Origin: Timema cristinae
Lineage: Eukaryota > Arthropoda > Insecta > Phasmatodea > Timematidae
Assembly: GCA_039000515.1 (NCBI GenBank)
Contig: JBCFYV010000001.1
Location: forward strand, 37,553,620 to 37,617,619
Reading direction: 5' to 3'
DNA length: 64,000 nucleotides
Part shown: positions 21,780-33,259 of the stretch, one piece after another
Layout of the letters: every line of letters begins with the position of its first letter
Position numbering within the stretch: the first letter of the stretch is position 1
The notes under the pieces: model-generated
What the model was told of the DNA's origin: nothing
The model's input: the letters and a program-made list of their open reading frames with translations, nothing else
The model's database searches: none
Translations under genes and position numbers: made by a program

Positions 21780-24700
21780 CTGAAAAAAAATGTTTTAAGT
21801 TTGTTTTGACTACGTCATCTTCATGGTGTGTAATAAAGTTAATTTTAATGAATGATTGATATTTAATTTGTCTTTTAGGAACTAGGTAATTTCATGATAT
21901 AGGAAATTGTTCTTACGGAATAGAGAAGTGTTCGGTCCACAACAAAGAATCCGCAAGCTGTGAATTGAACTTTGCGATTCAGTAGCTGCTGGGAGAATAT
22001 ATTCAACTGGAATTTAAATGAAAATATTCAAGTTACATGGTAAAGACAAAACATTCTCCAGCTGCTAAAATGGAATATTAAAACAAATATAATCTTATTT
22101 CTGCCCCGAGAAGGTTTCACATGGATATTAGGTGTGAGTTCTAGTGAGTATCGGGCTGTATATTAATAACCAATCAAATAAAACTTTAACAGAATAATCT
22201 ACAATTTTAAATATTTAATTACTAGTTAAATAATAAACTTTAAATAGATACTTGTCATTTAACCCCAAAATAGCAAGCTATAGAGTGGCTATAGGACTGG
22301 GCCTATAGTGCAATACACACACAAAAAAAGTGTTATATGTCTTAAAATTGTATTTAATTGATAAGTGTTAACATAAATAATTAATCTTTGTGTTTATAAT
22401 TTATAATAAATGATACGGCGTACCATACTGTCATTGATTAAAAAATTATTTTTTTTAAACTCGTAATATATGTGAAGCGAAATAATAAGTTTGTTTATAC
22501 ATTGTTATAGAAATACTACACCTAAGTTCATAGATAAAATAATACACATTGTTACTTACTTTATGGCATTAGGAAATAGGAACACTGTTACAGAAAACTT
22601 GAGAAAAGAGAAACATCTTTATCCGCCAAAGAGCATAAGAAACAAACTCATTTTCAAAGACTTGAATTAAAAAGAATATATATATGTGCTTATAGCTCAG
22701 AAACTATTGGTTCTATAAATATATATTTTTAAATAGAAGATTTGTTTATTTAATAGTGCCACAACTTTAAAATGATAAGTTATTTCGCATCTCTAATAGT
22801 TACGGGAAAATGATGAAAATTGGAAGAAAATAAACCTATGTAGAGTACCCTCAGGGTTATTTTCATTATAAAATTAGAGTTGCCATCTTGTTAATAAGAG
22901 TGTATACATAAAAGATTTAATCATAATCGTTAGGACGAATTTTTAGAAAATCAATTAATTTTCTTTTTGCCCTTAAATAAACTAACCTTAATTTTAGGGC
23001 TAAATATATAATTCTGAAATTTCTCGAGGGGGAAACCTTATATAAACCCCAGGCACCAAGTTTTAGCCCCATTGATCAGCTCTAGCTTGAAGTACAGACA
23101 GATGGAATTGCAAAAAAAAAAAAAACACGTTTTTGGCTTCATGAGGGATTTAAACGTCGAGATGTATCAAAATCTCGAGTTCGACTATTTTGTTGATCAC
23201 AATCATTTTTCTCTGAGGGGGCGAAATAAAGTAACTTCAAATTGGAATTGGCATCAAAACAAACATCAACTTCTACTTCGCTTCGAAAAAATTTATTCTT
23301 TGACAAGGATTAATTTTGCCAATAGGGCCTACTATTGGCCTTTCAAGGTGCTATACACAGTACAAGACAATATCAACATGGTAAAAATATTAAGTAAATG
23401 AATTATAAGTGTTGGTAATGATTTTGTTTAATAGAATAAAACATAATTTTACAGAAATGTGTATGATTAAATATTTTTCGAATAATTTTTAGAGAGTTAA
23501 ATTCTATATCTAATCAAATTACAATATTTTTTCAAATATAAAACATCTATCAAAAATTATTCTAATTTGATTCGGTTTCAAGAATATTTAATATATTCCA
23601 TTCGAATTTACTTATAATTGAAAAAAGTGGATTTTTCACACCCTCAAAAATTAATTTGTACATCTGATATGAATCAAGAAATTCAGTAATGAAATCAAAA
23701 ATTTTAACTTACCAAGCATAATTAGATCAATTTACTTTTTAAATTAGAATATTAGAGATATATATATATTATATTCTATGTTGCATAGTTACCATAAAAT
23801 TACTGTAACATTAATAGATATTGTACCTAGTTGTATATGGTTGCCTAAAATTACTAATAAATAATAACAATTCAAAACTTTACATGATAAAATTTGATAA
23901 GAAATATTTTTAATTAATTAATAACTAAGATTATTGCAAATAGATTGCTATTAATACATACGATACCCATGAGTATTAGTGTAAGGTTCACGTTTCACAA
24001 ACTGTGATATCCTGTCTAGGAACAACTATACTCACCTCACTTGACATTTAACTCTGTAGCTATTCCCTGACTTAATATAATGCACATTCCTGACAAATCT
24101 TTAAACATGTCTGTTCATCCATTCATCAACCGAATAATATAGGGACTTTAGTGTATTTGTTTGATAACTGTATTTTAAAAAATACTCAAATTTCTAATAT
24201 ACCTAAGTTTTAATTGTTATTAAAATTAACTATATATACATAGATATGCATATTATGTACAAACTTAAAATTATTAGTTAAAAAAGCAAATTAGATGTTT
24301 GATGTTTTTTATAAAAAATATAATATTTGTGTTTTATATATTATAGCTTGAGTTGTAATTTTGAATCCTGTTAATGAATGTTAGGTATAATATATTTAGA
24401 ATTTTAAACGTTTATATATTTAAGTAAGCTTATTTATTAAGTAGTTAAAAAAGTATTTACCTCATTTTTAATGTCTTCATTTATATTTAGATTTAGAAAC
24501 TTGTTGGTTAGAACTGAAATGTAGGTGCCCTGGAACAAAACAATGTACATGCTAGTAATGGTTTTTATTACTAAGAATAAACAGATACCATGTTGTGTTT
24601 ACTATATTTAATAATATTATTAGATTTAATTTTATTTATTTAATTTTCATTTATGGTGATTCTAATATAAAATTGTGTTTATGTTTGGAATTTTAATTAT

Positions 24701-26650
24701 AATTTTGTAAATCTGGTAATTTTAAAAACCTTTGTTCTAAATACAATTGAAATCAATATGAAAATATTTTAAAAATGATAAACACTAAAGTAAACCTAGA
24801 TACTAAAAAGTCTCGTATACTTGTATTATTATGCTACAAACGTTTTACACTTCTATATATTTATATATGCTTAAACATGATATAGTTTTACTCATTGTAA
24901 AAAGAGAGATACTATTGTTGCATGTCGTGAGGGGGCAAGCTGCCACAACCACTTTAAAAATATAGTGCCAACATTTGTGGATAGAGGAAGCATATGGTCA
25001 GCACGAGGCCTCCAGCCATTAATCTCATTTTTCTAAATCGTAGATTTTACTTCCTTATTCAATGATCTTCTCATTTTGTCCTCACGAGGCTGAATTTAAC
25101 CTGTTCCAGACCCACTGATTACCAGATAAATTTTTGAAGCACCGTGAATTGATCCCGGGAACTCTGGGTATCACTACTCATTTATAAAATACTGTATCCA
25201 TATTAAATTCTTTAAATTTTGAATATAATATATGTATTTAATATTGGATGTATAATAAACATATAATTCATATTATAGATTGAGCTTGGGCTAATAATTT
25301 TTTATTGTATTTTTACTTTACTAGGGATATTTAGGCGGGTCACTGTTTATATTCACAGGAAAGATGAAAAAATATTAACAAGCTTAAACTTTCTATTTAT
25401 ACTTGAGTTCAATAGTATATATAGGAATTCTGAAATTCAATAATTAAAATCTCATTTGGAATGGTTTTCAGGTAATTTGAATTAATTTTATTAGTATATA
25501 TACGTTTAAATGAACTTAATAATGGTCGAATACAGGACACTTTTGTAAAAACTGTTTTAAACATCCATACTTTTGTAATGGTGTTCATAATACTGGAATA
25601 TAGGATTATAATGACTACAAATGATGGAATTACTACTTACTTGTAAGCTTACGGCATCACATACAAGAACAACTGAGAGAAGATGTCCAATTTGCCATAA
25701 AGGCCAAAAATATAGCTCATCATTAGTTGGCCTCCAAAAAAGATCTGATATATCCTGCCTTAATAGAATATAGGCAAACGTGTATGCTAAAGATGTAAGC
25801 CCAACAAAATGAAATGCAATGAAAACAAGCAGTTCTAGAGAAAACATCTGATTTGTCACGTCTAAGATATCACATATCTCATCGTATTGTTTGCGTACTT
25901 TAAAGAGACATTTAACATCATTATTGGTATAGTTTGGCTCATGAATCGAATGAATTTGTTTCAAACGGAAATAATTCTTTCATCCCATGTGTAGAGTTAA
26001 TCTCGGTTTCGTTTGATGCTATTTCTCCTTTAATAAAACTATTTAGAGCTTGAAATATATCTGAATTTACCGAAGAAAGTTGCATTCTGATTATAAGAAC
26101 CAAGTTAAAGAATTGAAATTCAACTACCGAAACAAAAACAGTAGATAATACGTCGCCCAAACGCAAAGCATATTCCAAAACAGAATATTCATATAAAATA
26201 AACGACCAAATAAGTTTTACTACTGGTAAAGGAATTATAATATCAAACCAAACCAATGTTGAATAAAAACATTTGTTTGTATAAACAGGGATAAATTGAT
26301 AATGTGTTGTTAAAAGAGTCTATTTTAGTTATCAATAAATCCATCCTTCGCTTATAAACAAATCTTGAGAAGTAAATAGAAATATTTGCAAATAAAAACA
26401 CCCTGGTTATAATAAGTACAGCCAAAACTGATGTTTTATTATTGAGTGATAAAAAGTACGAAGTTGCCCATAGCCCAGATCCAATAACACTTATTGTTGC
26501 AAAGAGGCTGTACACGAAATATATCCTAGAACATATAGTAACTCTTTCAAAACCATTTATATTTATAATTTTAAATGGAGCAAGACCAAACCATTCAGAT
26601 AAATATACCAATGGTTTGATAACTGTCAAAAACTCTGTTATTTCCAACAT
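21714..26650 (-). CDS. Gr I: insect gustatory receptor gene, four exons, two frameshifts in exon 1
   Basis: A seven-transmembrane, ligand-gated taste receptor of the 7tm_7 family. Exons: 26650-25641, 24529-24461, 22006-21917, 21779-21714, all joined at phase 0 with GT-AG introns. The C-terminal exons carry FTACGFFVVDRTLLYS followed by IVGAVTTYMVILIQFQ, the family signature, closest in style to Gr28b-type receptors. Exon 1 is 1,010 nt and is read in three successive frames. Dropping one base near 26243 and one near 25970 leaves 1,008 nt (336 codons) and an exact phase-0 donor, for about 410 residues, the normal family length. The two insertions could be sequencing indels or true recent lesions; everything else looks intact. 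Confidence 0.88.
21917..22006 (-). CDS. Gr I exon 3
   Basis: Exactly 30 codons between 'aaattccag' and GTAAGA: LNIFSQQLLNRKVQ then FTACGFFVVDRTLLYS. FSxQLLHxxVxFTACGFFxxDxTLL is the family's canonical segment before the last span. Same length and phase as the related exon of Gr II. Confidence 0.92.
22007..24460 (-). other. Gr I intron 2
   Basis: About 2.45 kb, AT-rich. At 23072-23401 there is a plus-strand frame of 109 codons, somewhat less AT-rich than its flanks and preceded by an A run; I recognise no family in it and it may be part of a mobile element. No other gene or repeat stands out. Confidence 0.5.
24461..24529 (-). CDS. Gr I exon 2
   Basis: 23 codons between 'tttgttccag' and GTAAATAC: GTYISVLTNKFLNLNINEDI then KNE. 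The LLN-h-N-x-D/E-h-K-x-E pattern matches the loop between spans 6 and 7 in Gr28b-type receptors. Phase 0 at both ends. Confidence 0.88.
24530..25640 (-). other. Gr I intron 1, with a degenerate dispersed repeat
   Basis: At 24920-25190 there is a less AT-rich segment ('gtcagcacgaggcctccagcc', then 'gaattgatcccgggaactctgg'). The last part looks like an inverted B box, so this is probably a SINE relic of a further family. The rest shows nothing. Confidence 0.5.
25641..26650 (-). pseudogene. Gr I exon 1, with two single-base insertions
   Basis: Starts ATG at 26650 with MLEITEFLTVIKPLVYLSEW then FGLAPF, continues through about six hydrophobic spans, and ends VSLQ with donor GTAAGT at 25640. The frame shifts at about 26243, where the read is GGTTTGGTTTGATATT but copy B has GGTTTGGTTTGTATT, so one extra A. 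It shifts again near 25970-25990, where ATGAAAGAATT probably has one A too many. Both shifts add one base. The last part has YDEICDILDVTNQMFSLELL and LFWRPTNDELYFWPLWQIGH, the normal content of this region. Confidence 0.85.
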
Positions 26651-26893
26651 ATCCAGACGAGAATTCTTTTGCAGTATTTCCAGACTTTGAATTCCTCTTG
26701 AAGAAACTCAATAAGAGTTCATTATAATAATTTCAGAGTGTTATTGATTTACTGTATTTATGAGTTTTCATATCCTAATCTAACAAATATTGGTTTCATT
26801 AAGATAATTGTTTATCGTTCAATATGAAAATGGTTTAGTTTCAAAACACCTTCATGATATAGAACGCCTTTATACTGAAATAAATATTGGATC

Positions 26894-27142
26894 GTGTAGC
26901 ACTGCGTCTTGCTAATAATTCGGGCTGTAACTAATATATAAATTGCACCAATGGGCAAGGAATAAGTAAAGTTGAATTAAGAGAAGATGTTACCGCATTT
27001 GCGTGGAGAAAGTGTGGAAAAACAATTAGGGAAAACCACCATCAGTACACATGACCGGGATCGAACCACGATATCCTCATCATTGACACTATAGTCTATT
27101 ACTAGAGTAGTGCCCTAGACCATGTGGCTACCGTATCGGATT
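26894..27142 (-). repeat. SINE family 2, 5' of Gr I
   Basis: Inverted full-length copy (tail 'gcactgcgtcttgctaataatt', body 'accgcatttgcgtggagaaa', B box 'gaccgggatcgaacc', head 'catgtggctaccgtatcgga'). It sits between Gr I and the last exon of Gr II, within 250 bp of the Gr I start, so it is in the likely promoter region. I did not find it in copy B. Confidence 0.8.
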
Positions 27143-27733
27143 ATAATTAAATTAATTTACATAAAAATCAAAAAAATATTTTGAAAAATCCAAACATGTT
27201 TGATTTATACTTTATTGATACTTTCAGAAAAATGCAAGTTATTTATTCAAACAAAATTAAGTGACATTCAAATATTATAAAGGTATTAATGTGTACTTGT
27301 CCAATATTAATAATAATTGTTAGTAATCCAAGAAAATATAAAAATACAGGATTAAAATATTTACATAAATTGAATACATATTTAACAACGAATTGGAATG
27401 CATATACACTATAGTTGGTGATTTAAATTTTAAATCAGGTGCAATATATTCAATATGATACAACCCTTAAGTTTTGAGATTGTATTTCGAAACATAGCTT
27501 ACAAGTAAAACTTCAAGAAAGTATCACGGTCTACGTTTGATTCTTAAATTCGTCCCTAAAGTTTAGATATTTTAAATTCTCACCAACTTCACTATGGCAT
27601 TCATTATGTTTGCTTCACTTTTTAGTTCAGATAAATATTCATTTATTTTTAATATATTAACCAAGGTTGTTTCTTGTAAATTACTTGAGGAAACTAGTTT
27701 CAAAAATCCTTAGGTGGGGTTATATTTTCCACA
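27143..27733. other. Gr I - Gr II intergenic spacer
   Basis: AT-rich spacer between the Gr I start and the Gr II stop, with no recognisable element. The part next to the Gr II stop (27480-27733) is conserved in copy B (about 47958-48200). Confidence 0.5.
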
Positions 27734-27838
27734 TTATCGCCCACCAAAGAATTGTCTACATTGAGTGCACCATTTGATTTCTTGAAGACAGTAAAACTGG
27801 ATCAAGATAATTAAGTAGGTAGTCACTGCTCCAACAAT
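27734..27838 (-). pseudogene. Gr II exon 4
   Basis: After 'tttttcag' reads IVGAVTTYLIILIQFYCLQE, then IKWCTQCRQFFGGR and TAA. The signature motif is intact. The tail after the motif is longer (about 19 residues) than in Gr I. The related exon of copy B (47844-47957) has a shifted tail, showing that this end is drifting. Confidence 0.88.
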
Positions 27839-27984
27839 CTGAAAAATAAATAAATTCACTATTTAAATTAAATCTAAAATATGTCAGAAACGAGTACTTA
27901 AACTCAGTGACGAATACAAACTCTTTACTATTTACGCTAAAGCAAATGGTTGTAACCTCTAAACACCCGTATATTTTTTTTATT

Positions 27985-28569
27985 GAAGTTATACTTCTTT
28001 AGGCGCGTTATGAAAAAATGATGAGAGTGAATTTTAAGATGCTGGCGCATCACTGTAACACAAAAGTAACAGGTTGAAGGTAAACCGCTCACTAAGTCTC
28101 GAAAAAAAAAGCTACCAACAAAATAGAAATAGAACCTCTGTTAGTCGCGCATGTTGGTACGCTCGTCGCTTCTGATCAATGTTTTCATATATATAATATT
28201 TATCCACATGTTTCTAGTTTCTACATTCACAACACGTGTTTTAGTTTCATACAAGTGCGAATTATATATGTGCCAATAAATTATATTCAGTAGTGATTTA
28301 AATTGAATATTTTGATTAATATATTTACTATTCGTAAATATTAGTGAAAAAAATTGTGCTTATAGACTTTTTCAAGTGCTCCAATATAATTGAGGTTAAC
28401 TATTCGTATGTATTATTTATTGATATAAATTAAAATATTATTATTTAACATAATTAATACTAAATATGATCATTTTATTGTAATTAATTATTTGCATGCA
28501 ATTAAAACCTATTTTTAATGATGCCAAAGAAGTATAACTTCTCGCGCGCGTACATAAGTACACACACCC
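27985..28569. mobile_element. Palindrome-ended transposon, copy 3
   Basis: 585 bp, ends GAAGTTATACTTCTTTAGGC and CAAAGAAGTATAACTTCTCG...CACACACCC, about 95% like copy 2 by eye. It lies in Gr II intron 3. It is absent from copy B, where the intron runs straight from about 47760 to 47670, so it inserted after A and B separated, or B lost it. Confidence 0.78.
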
Positions 28570-30115
28570 ATTTTTTTATATATAACTTTTCACTTTAACT
28601 ATTAGTTTAAACTATTTTTGATAATAACTTATTATCATAATTATTATGAAATATTGAAAAGAACCATTTGTTCTTGGGCATAAAATGTTTTCAACGTCAA
28701 ATTATCTCTTCACATTATTTAATTTTCACAAGATTGTCAGACGAAAAGATTGTAGGACTATTAGTTTGAGGGAGAACCCCCACAAATGTTTAACAAACGT
28801 GTACTACTAACATACTTATGTGAAGGTAGTTATTATATAATAGCTTTGTAAATTTTCCACCTATTGAATTAAAGGTTGTTAGTTTCAAAAAAAAATTTTT
28901 GCTTTTTGTGAATTTAACCATAGAAAAATATAAGATATTTAATTTCAACATTTCAAAATAATTCTTATGAAATAACTTCCATGGCTAAGCCCAATTATAT
29001 ATATATATATATATATTTTTAAAAAGTTAATATCTTTGTCCATTTCCTGACTAGTTAAGAATTTCATTTAGAAATCATCCCTGGCAGAAATTATTTTAAT
29101 ATTTGTTGTGTTACACACTAACATATAACATTTAAGAGTAATTAGTTAATTATATATATTTTTGTATTAAAAATATATGTGTTTACAATTTTCAAATTAA
29201 TAGCAAAATAATTTTTGTTCTGGTATTTACATTAAATGTAGAAATAATGTAGGTATTTAATTTTCCTTTACTTAAGATACTACACTTGCCATGAATTCTT
29301 GATATAAATTAGGTTTATTTGTAAAGTATTTCATGTAAAGTATCAAAATAAAACCACAGATTTAATTGTCTTTGATATATACTTTTCAATAAATACGTGA
29401 TTTTTTTTTTTTGTTGTTAAAGTTGATTTGGTTGGAAATTAAATTGTTCTTAGAAATATGAATAACGTTGTGCATGTGAAAACTTTTGATATAATTTCTT
29501 TTGTATTTGTAAAATATTTTGTGAAAATTTGAAACAGAAATATGATGTCCACTGTCAATATTTATTTTTTATAAATGTTGGTTTATGGTTGTATATTATG
29601 TCGCAGGTTCCTGTGAAGTAATAATATTTAGTTAGTGTTGTTTGGGTGATGTATATTGCACGTGTGCTTGTCGAACCTTTTTACATCTCTAATGTTTTTT
29701 AGGAAGATAACTTTATTTAATTTAAAATATATTGTTCGAATATTGATAAGACTAACACAGCGATCAATATTAACTTACAGTTAACGTCATGTAAAGTTCC
29801 CTTAGCATTCATGTAGAATAAAGTAATTGATCATGATTCATTTAACGTAAAAATAGCGTTGCTTTAAAAGTGAAAGTTAAATCCCTTCTGAAAATGTGGT
29901 CCATTTGGAAACATACTGTTAATAAACCATATTATTTTCAGTTGGATGGCTGACTAAGCTTGTAGTGATAACTCATTGCTAAAGATTCAAACAAAATTTT
30001 ATGTAGAGGGACCAGATGGTTTGATATTTCGCAAACCATACCAGAAAAAGTGTTTATGAACATTGCAAATTAATAAATCAGGTGCTAAAATACCATTAAC
30101 TTTGTTTTCAAAACC
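28570..30115. other. Gr II intron 3, shared by copies A, B and C
   Basis: AT-rich with an (AT)n run at 28999-29016. No gene. The block from about 29196 on is repeated in inverted orientation at 64000 downward (copy C), and all of it in copy B (about 45000-47600), apart from insertions private to B. Confidence 0.65.
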
Positions 30116-30325
30116 ACTTCGGTGATCTATTGATCTAAGGCATCATTCTAGTAATAGATTAGACTGTCGATGACGGAGATCTCAAGGTTTAAATCCTAGT
30201 CGGGTGGGCTGAGGGTGGATTTTCCTCAATAGTTTTCCATTTACCCTCCATAACTACCTCTTGATTCAACTATAATAAACCCTAGCCCATTAGCTTTATT
30301 AGTTCATATACTTATAACTTTACTA
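30116..30325 (+). repeat. SINE family 2 inside the duplicated segment
   Basis: Head CACTTCGGTGATCTATTGATC, body 'ggattttcctcaatagtttt', tail lost. Present at the same place in copy B (about 44770-44975) and copy C (about 62875-63083), so it predates all the duplications. Confidence 0.8.
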
Positions 30326-31094
30326 ACGGAACATGAATGCTTTTTGATGGACAATACTTACGTTTAGTTTACATCACGTCATGTTTCGTTAAGTTCCTCT
30401 TTATGGCTTACGTTTAAAAAAATGTTGACAGATTTAATATTACATCATCCTCAGACTACATTAATTATTGCCATCCCATCATAGTTTGATAAGGCAAATA
30501 TATGTTTTAATTCAAAGGAGTTTTATTCAACTGAGAACATTTTAAAATTATGATTAATTTCTAGAGTTATATAATATGACAAACTAATGGGAATAACAAA
30601 TATATGAGTTAATGTTAAAGTAGCAGTAATATTTTATTAGTAAGTAAAAGTACCCATTTTTGTTGTCCTTCACCAATGTGTAATTTATAAAACTTGTTAC
30701 ATAATTGTTCTATCAGTAAAATATCAACTTTATTCCACGATGAGCTCATACTTTATTGTTACTTTACAAATAAATACATGTTTATCAGAATTTTACCAAC
30801 TATTGACATTAAATCTAAACTTATAAAGTCAAATTGTGATAAGGTGATACCGCTTCAGTGCTCACTATTACATGGGCATAAATATCTTATTTTCTGATTT
30901 GCAGGTACGGTGTTTGTATCCCAGCTGAGTATATTGAGCTATTTTCCTAATTGGTGGCTCGCTGTTTCTCTACGAAAGAGTGGATAAACTTTTTATGAAA
31001 TCCATCGCTCCAGTTTCATCCCATTAATGTAAATATGTCGAGAGTCCTGATATGAAACGAGACTCAGAGCGCTGGAATATAAATGGTTTATATA

Positions 31095-31385
31095 TGTCCA
31101 CTGAGGTCTAATGACCGTAACTCCTGACTACAGATTCAGAGATCCCGACTTTGATACCCAGTACGTCCAGACTTACTGTGAAGCTGTGGGTCTAAAACTA
31201 GGTCAACTCAACATCGTGAAAACAAAATTCTTGAATAAAAAATAGTAACGGCTTTGGTCCAGAAAACTTTGATAAGTGGCTTTAAGTTTCTATTAGAAGG
31301 TCATATGCTACTATACATCCAAAGGAGTTAGTATTATCTTTGCCAACAGCTGGCAGCAACTGTATCGAGAGTCGATTATACAATA
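31095..31385 (+). repeat. SINE family 3, tRNA-like head
   Basis: Head 'gaggtctaatgaccgtaact' (A-box-like) and 'gactttgatacccagt' (B-box-like), then a body containing 'taacggctttggtccagaa'. Also present in copies B (43690-43990) and C (61805-62105), inverted. I see no copy outside the duplicated segments, so the SINE call rests on the tRNA-like head alone. Confidence 0.5.
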
Positions 31386-31679
31386 GAGTTTGTAGTTTGT
31401 TTATGACCATATATTAGGTAGATCAATGAAAAATTCTATTATCTTTTTTAAAAAAGGTTTCTTGGATATAAACTCTCGTTTAGGGGTTATTTTGAAATTA
31501 ATATTTGAATTGAATAATTTTAAAATATGTATTAAAATTATATTTTCATATTTGTTGTCAATGAACAAGAATAATAAAAAATTTAATATAGATTACTTTC
31601 GATCAAACATGTTTAAAATATTGTTATTACTAACTTTTAAAAGCGAGGATATTATTTAATCATGCTTAACTTAATTTTT

Positions 31680-31885
31680 ACCCACGTCTAAGTTATCCAT
31701 ATCTAAATACCCTAATGGGGGTAAGGATAAGGAAGGTAGAATTTAAATTAGACAAACCCACACTTATATGGGAAAAATAGTAATATAAAATTAGGGGGGA
31801 AAAAACATCTCCATCTTAGACATGAACCTCAACCTCTACAGAGGAGATGAGTCAGATACCTTAGTCTACGTAGTCACCCAAGTGT
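31680..31885 (-). repeat. SINE family 2 relic
   Basis: 'taatgggggtaaggataaggaaggtagaattt' and the eroded B box 'gacatgaacctcaacctc' are an old inverted family 2 copy. It is found twice in copy C, because that part is tandemly repeated there. Confidence 0.55.
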
Positions 31886-31994
31886 ATGAATAGAACTAAC
31901 TAACTAATCTTGGTGCTAAAATGCACTGTATTATTATAGAGAAACGAAACACAAGCCAACATAAAAAGTTATTGTTATAAAAAAATAACCATAC

Positions 31995-32079
31995 TGTATG
32001 CAGAAGAGTGAAGTCCAAAACAAAGAACCCGCAAACAGTGAACCGTATCTTGCGGTGCAGAATCTGCTGGGAGAAGATC

Positions 32080-32136
<57 letters not shown>

Positions 32137-32372
32137 TAGCACCGCGTCTTACTACCCATTCGGGTTGTACGCACTTACGCTAATGTGTAATGGTAGGGTG
32201 ATTGTGAGATGAAATGAAGGACCTACAGTTTAACGTGGAATACAAACCACGGTGGAGGCCTGGCATTCCCCACATTCACAATATGTCTTGTCAGAGGTGA
32301 AGGAAGGGTTTGGTAATCAGATAAATCTTTGCCGGGACCGAGGATTGAACCTCGGCCGGAGAAGATCTTTAA
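31995..32372 (-). pseudogene. Gr II exon 3, split by a SINE insertion
   Basis: The exon begins after 'ctttgtttcag' at 32372 with TTAAAGATCTTCTCC and ends at 31995 before GTATGG. Without the insert it is exactly 30 codons: LKIFSQQILHRKIR then FTVCGFFVLDFTLLHT, aligned residue by residue with Gr I exon 3. A family 1 SINE (32084-32357) sits between two copies of GGAGAAGATCTTTA (32070-32083 and 32358-32371). Confidence 0.9.
32084..32357 (-). mobile_element. SINE family 1 inserted in Gr II exon 3
   Basis: (TTA)n, then the inverted tail 'gcaccgcgtcttactaccca' and body, ending in the inverted B box 'gaggattgaacctcgg'. The A box is missing, so it is 5' truncated, as expected for target-primed insertion. 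A 14-bp target-site duplication flanks it. It abolishes the receptor reading frame. Confidence 0.9.
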
Positions 32373-32505
32373 CTGAAACAAAGCATGGGGATGGTGTATG
32401 TTCATTGATATATACATATTTTTGATGTTTTATAAAATTTATTTTATTTAGTTTATTATTTGCGTTCGCTAAAATTGTAATATATATATATATATATATT
32501 ATATA

Positions 32506-32541
<36 letters not shown>

Positions 32542-33259
32542 CACATACACACAAACAAATAAACATTTATAACGCAAATAAGAAACCAAATGAAATACAT
32601 TTTATAAAGTTTTTATCTTTTATTTTTTTAACATTACGCCTTTCTACCCTTTCGGGCTATAGACTCCCTTTCAATTTAATTAGAAAAAATAAAGCTAATA
32701 GTTAATAGCTTATTAATAAAATAAAATGCTTGTGTGTCTGTCTGTCATGAGGATTGCGCTATATCTCCCGCACATAGTGGTTGAAATTTTAAAATAGTAG
32801 CCCCGATGCACTGCCATGTAAAATTCGAGGCCGTAATTTTAAATTATGAGTTTGGATTTTTAAATTAATTCAAAACTTATTCGGAATAAATAAAATGAAG
32901 ATTTTTTTTTATTTATGTTTGAAACAGAGAAAAGCGATGCCAAGTTTAGCCACGTAATATATTTGCGTGATTACCCAGGGCAATACTGGGTACTTGTACC
33001 AGTGTTACGTAACATACATACTTACAAAAATATAACACATACATACATACATACATACATACATAACATAACATACATACATACACATACATACATACAT
33101 ACATACATACATACATACATACATACATACATAATACATATACACAACAAATTACACATACACAAACACATACACAATCACATACAAACACATACACATA
33201 AAACAAACAACATTACACATTACAACATACACACATATACACAACATACACACATATAA
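32373..33259. repeat. Microsatellites and a dispersed repeat in Gr II
   Basis: (AT)n at about 32480-32530. A less AT-rich repeat at 32725-33010 ('gcgctatatctcccgcacat', and a hairpin around CTGGGTACTTGTACCAG). Then (CATA)n from 33010 to about 33135, followed by CA-rich sequence to about 33255. Open frames here are artefacts of the repeats. It occupies the interval where Gr II exon 2 should be. Confidence 0.7.

Noticed and set aside
30694..30897. 67-codon frame occurring identically at 62299-62502
   Set aside because: The identity comes from the copy A-copy C duplication of intron sequence, not from coding conservation; copy B has it broken.
31998..32183. Open frame with a run of Tyr
   Set aside because: It reads through Gr II exon 3 on the wrong strand and then through (TAT)n; an artefact of the SINE tail.
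32915..33259. Long open frames on both strands (114 and 86 codons)
   Set aside because: They are translations of (CATA)n and CA-rich microsatellite sequence; His/Thr/Tyr and Cys/Val/Tyr repetition, no real protein.
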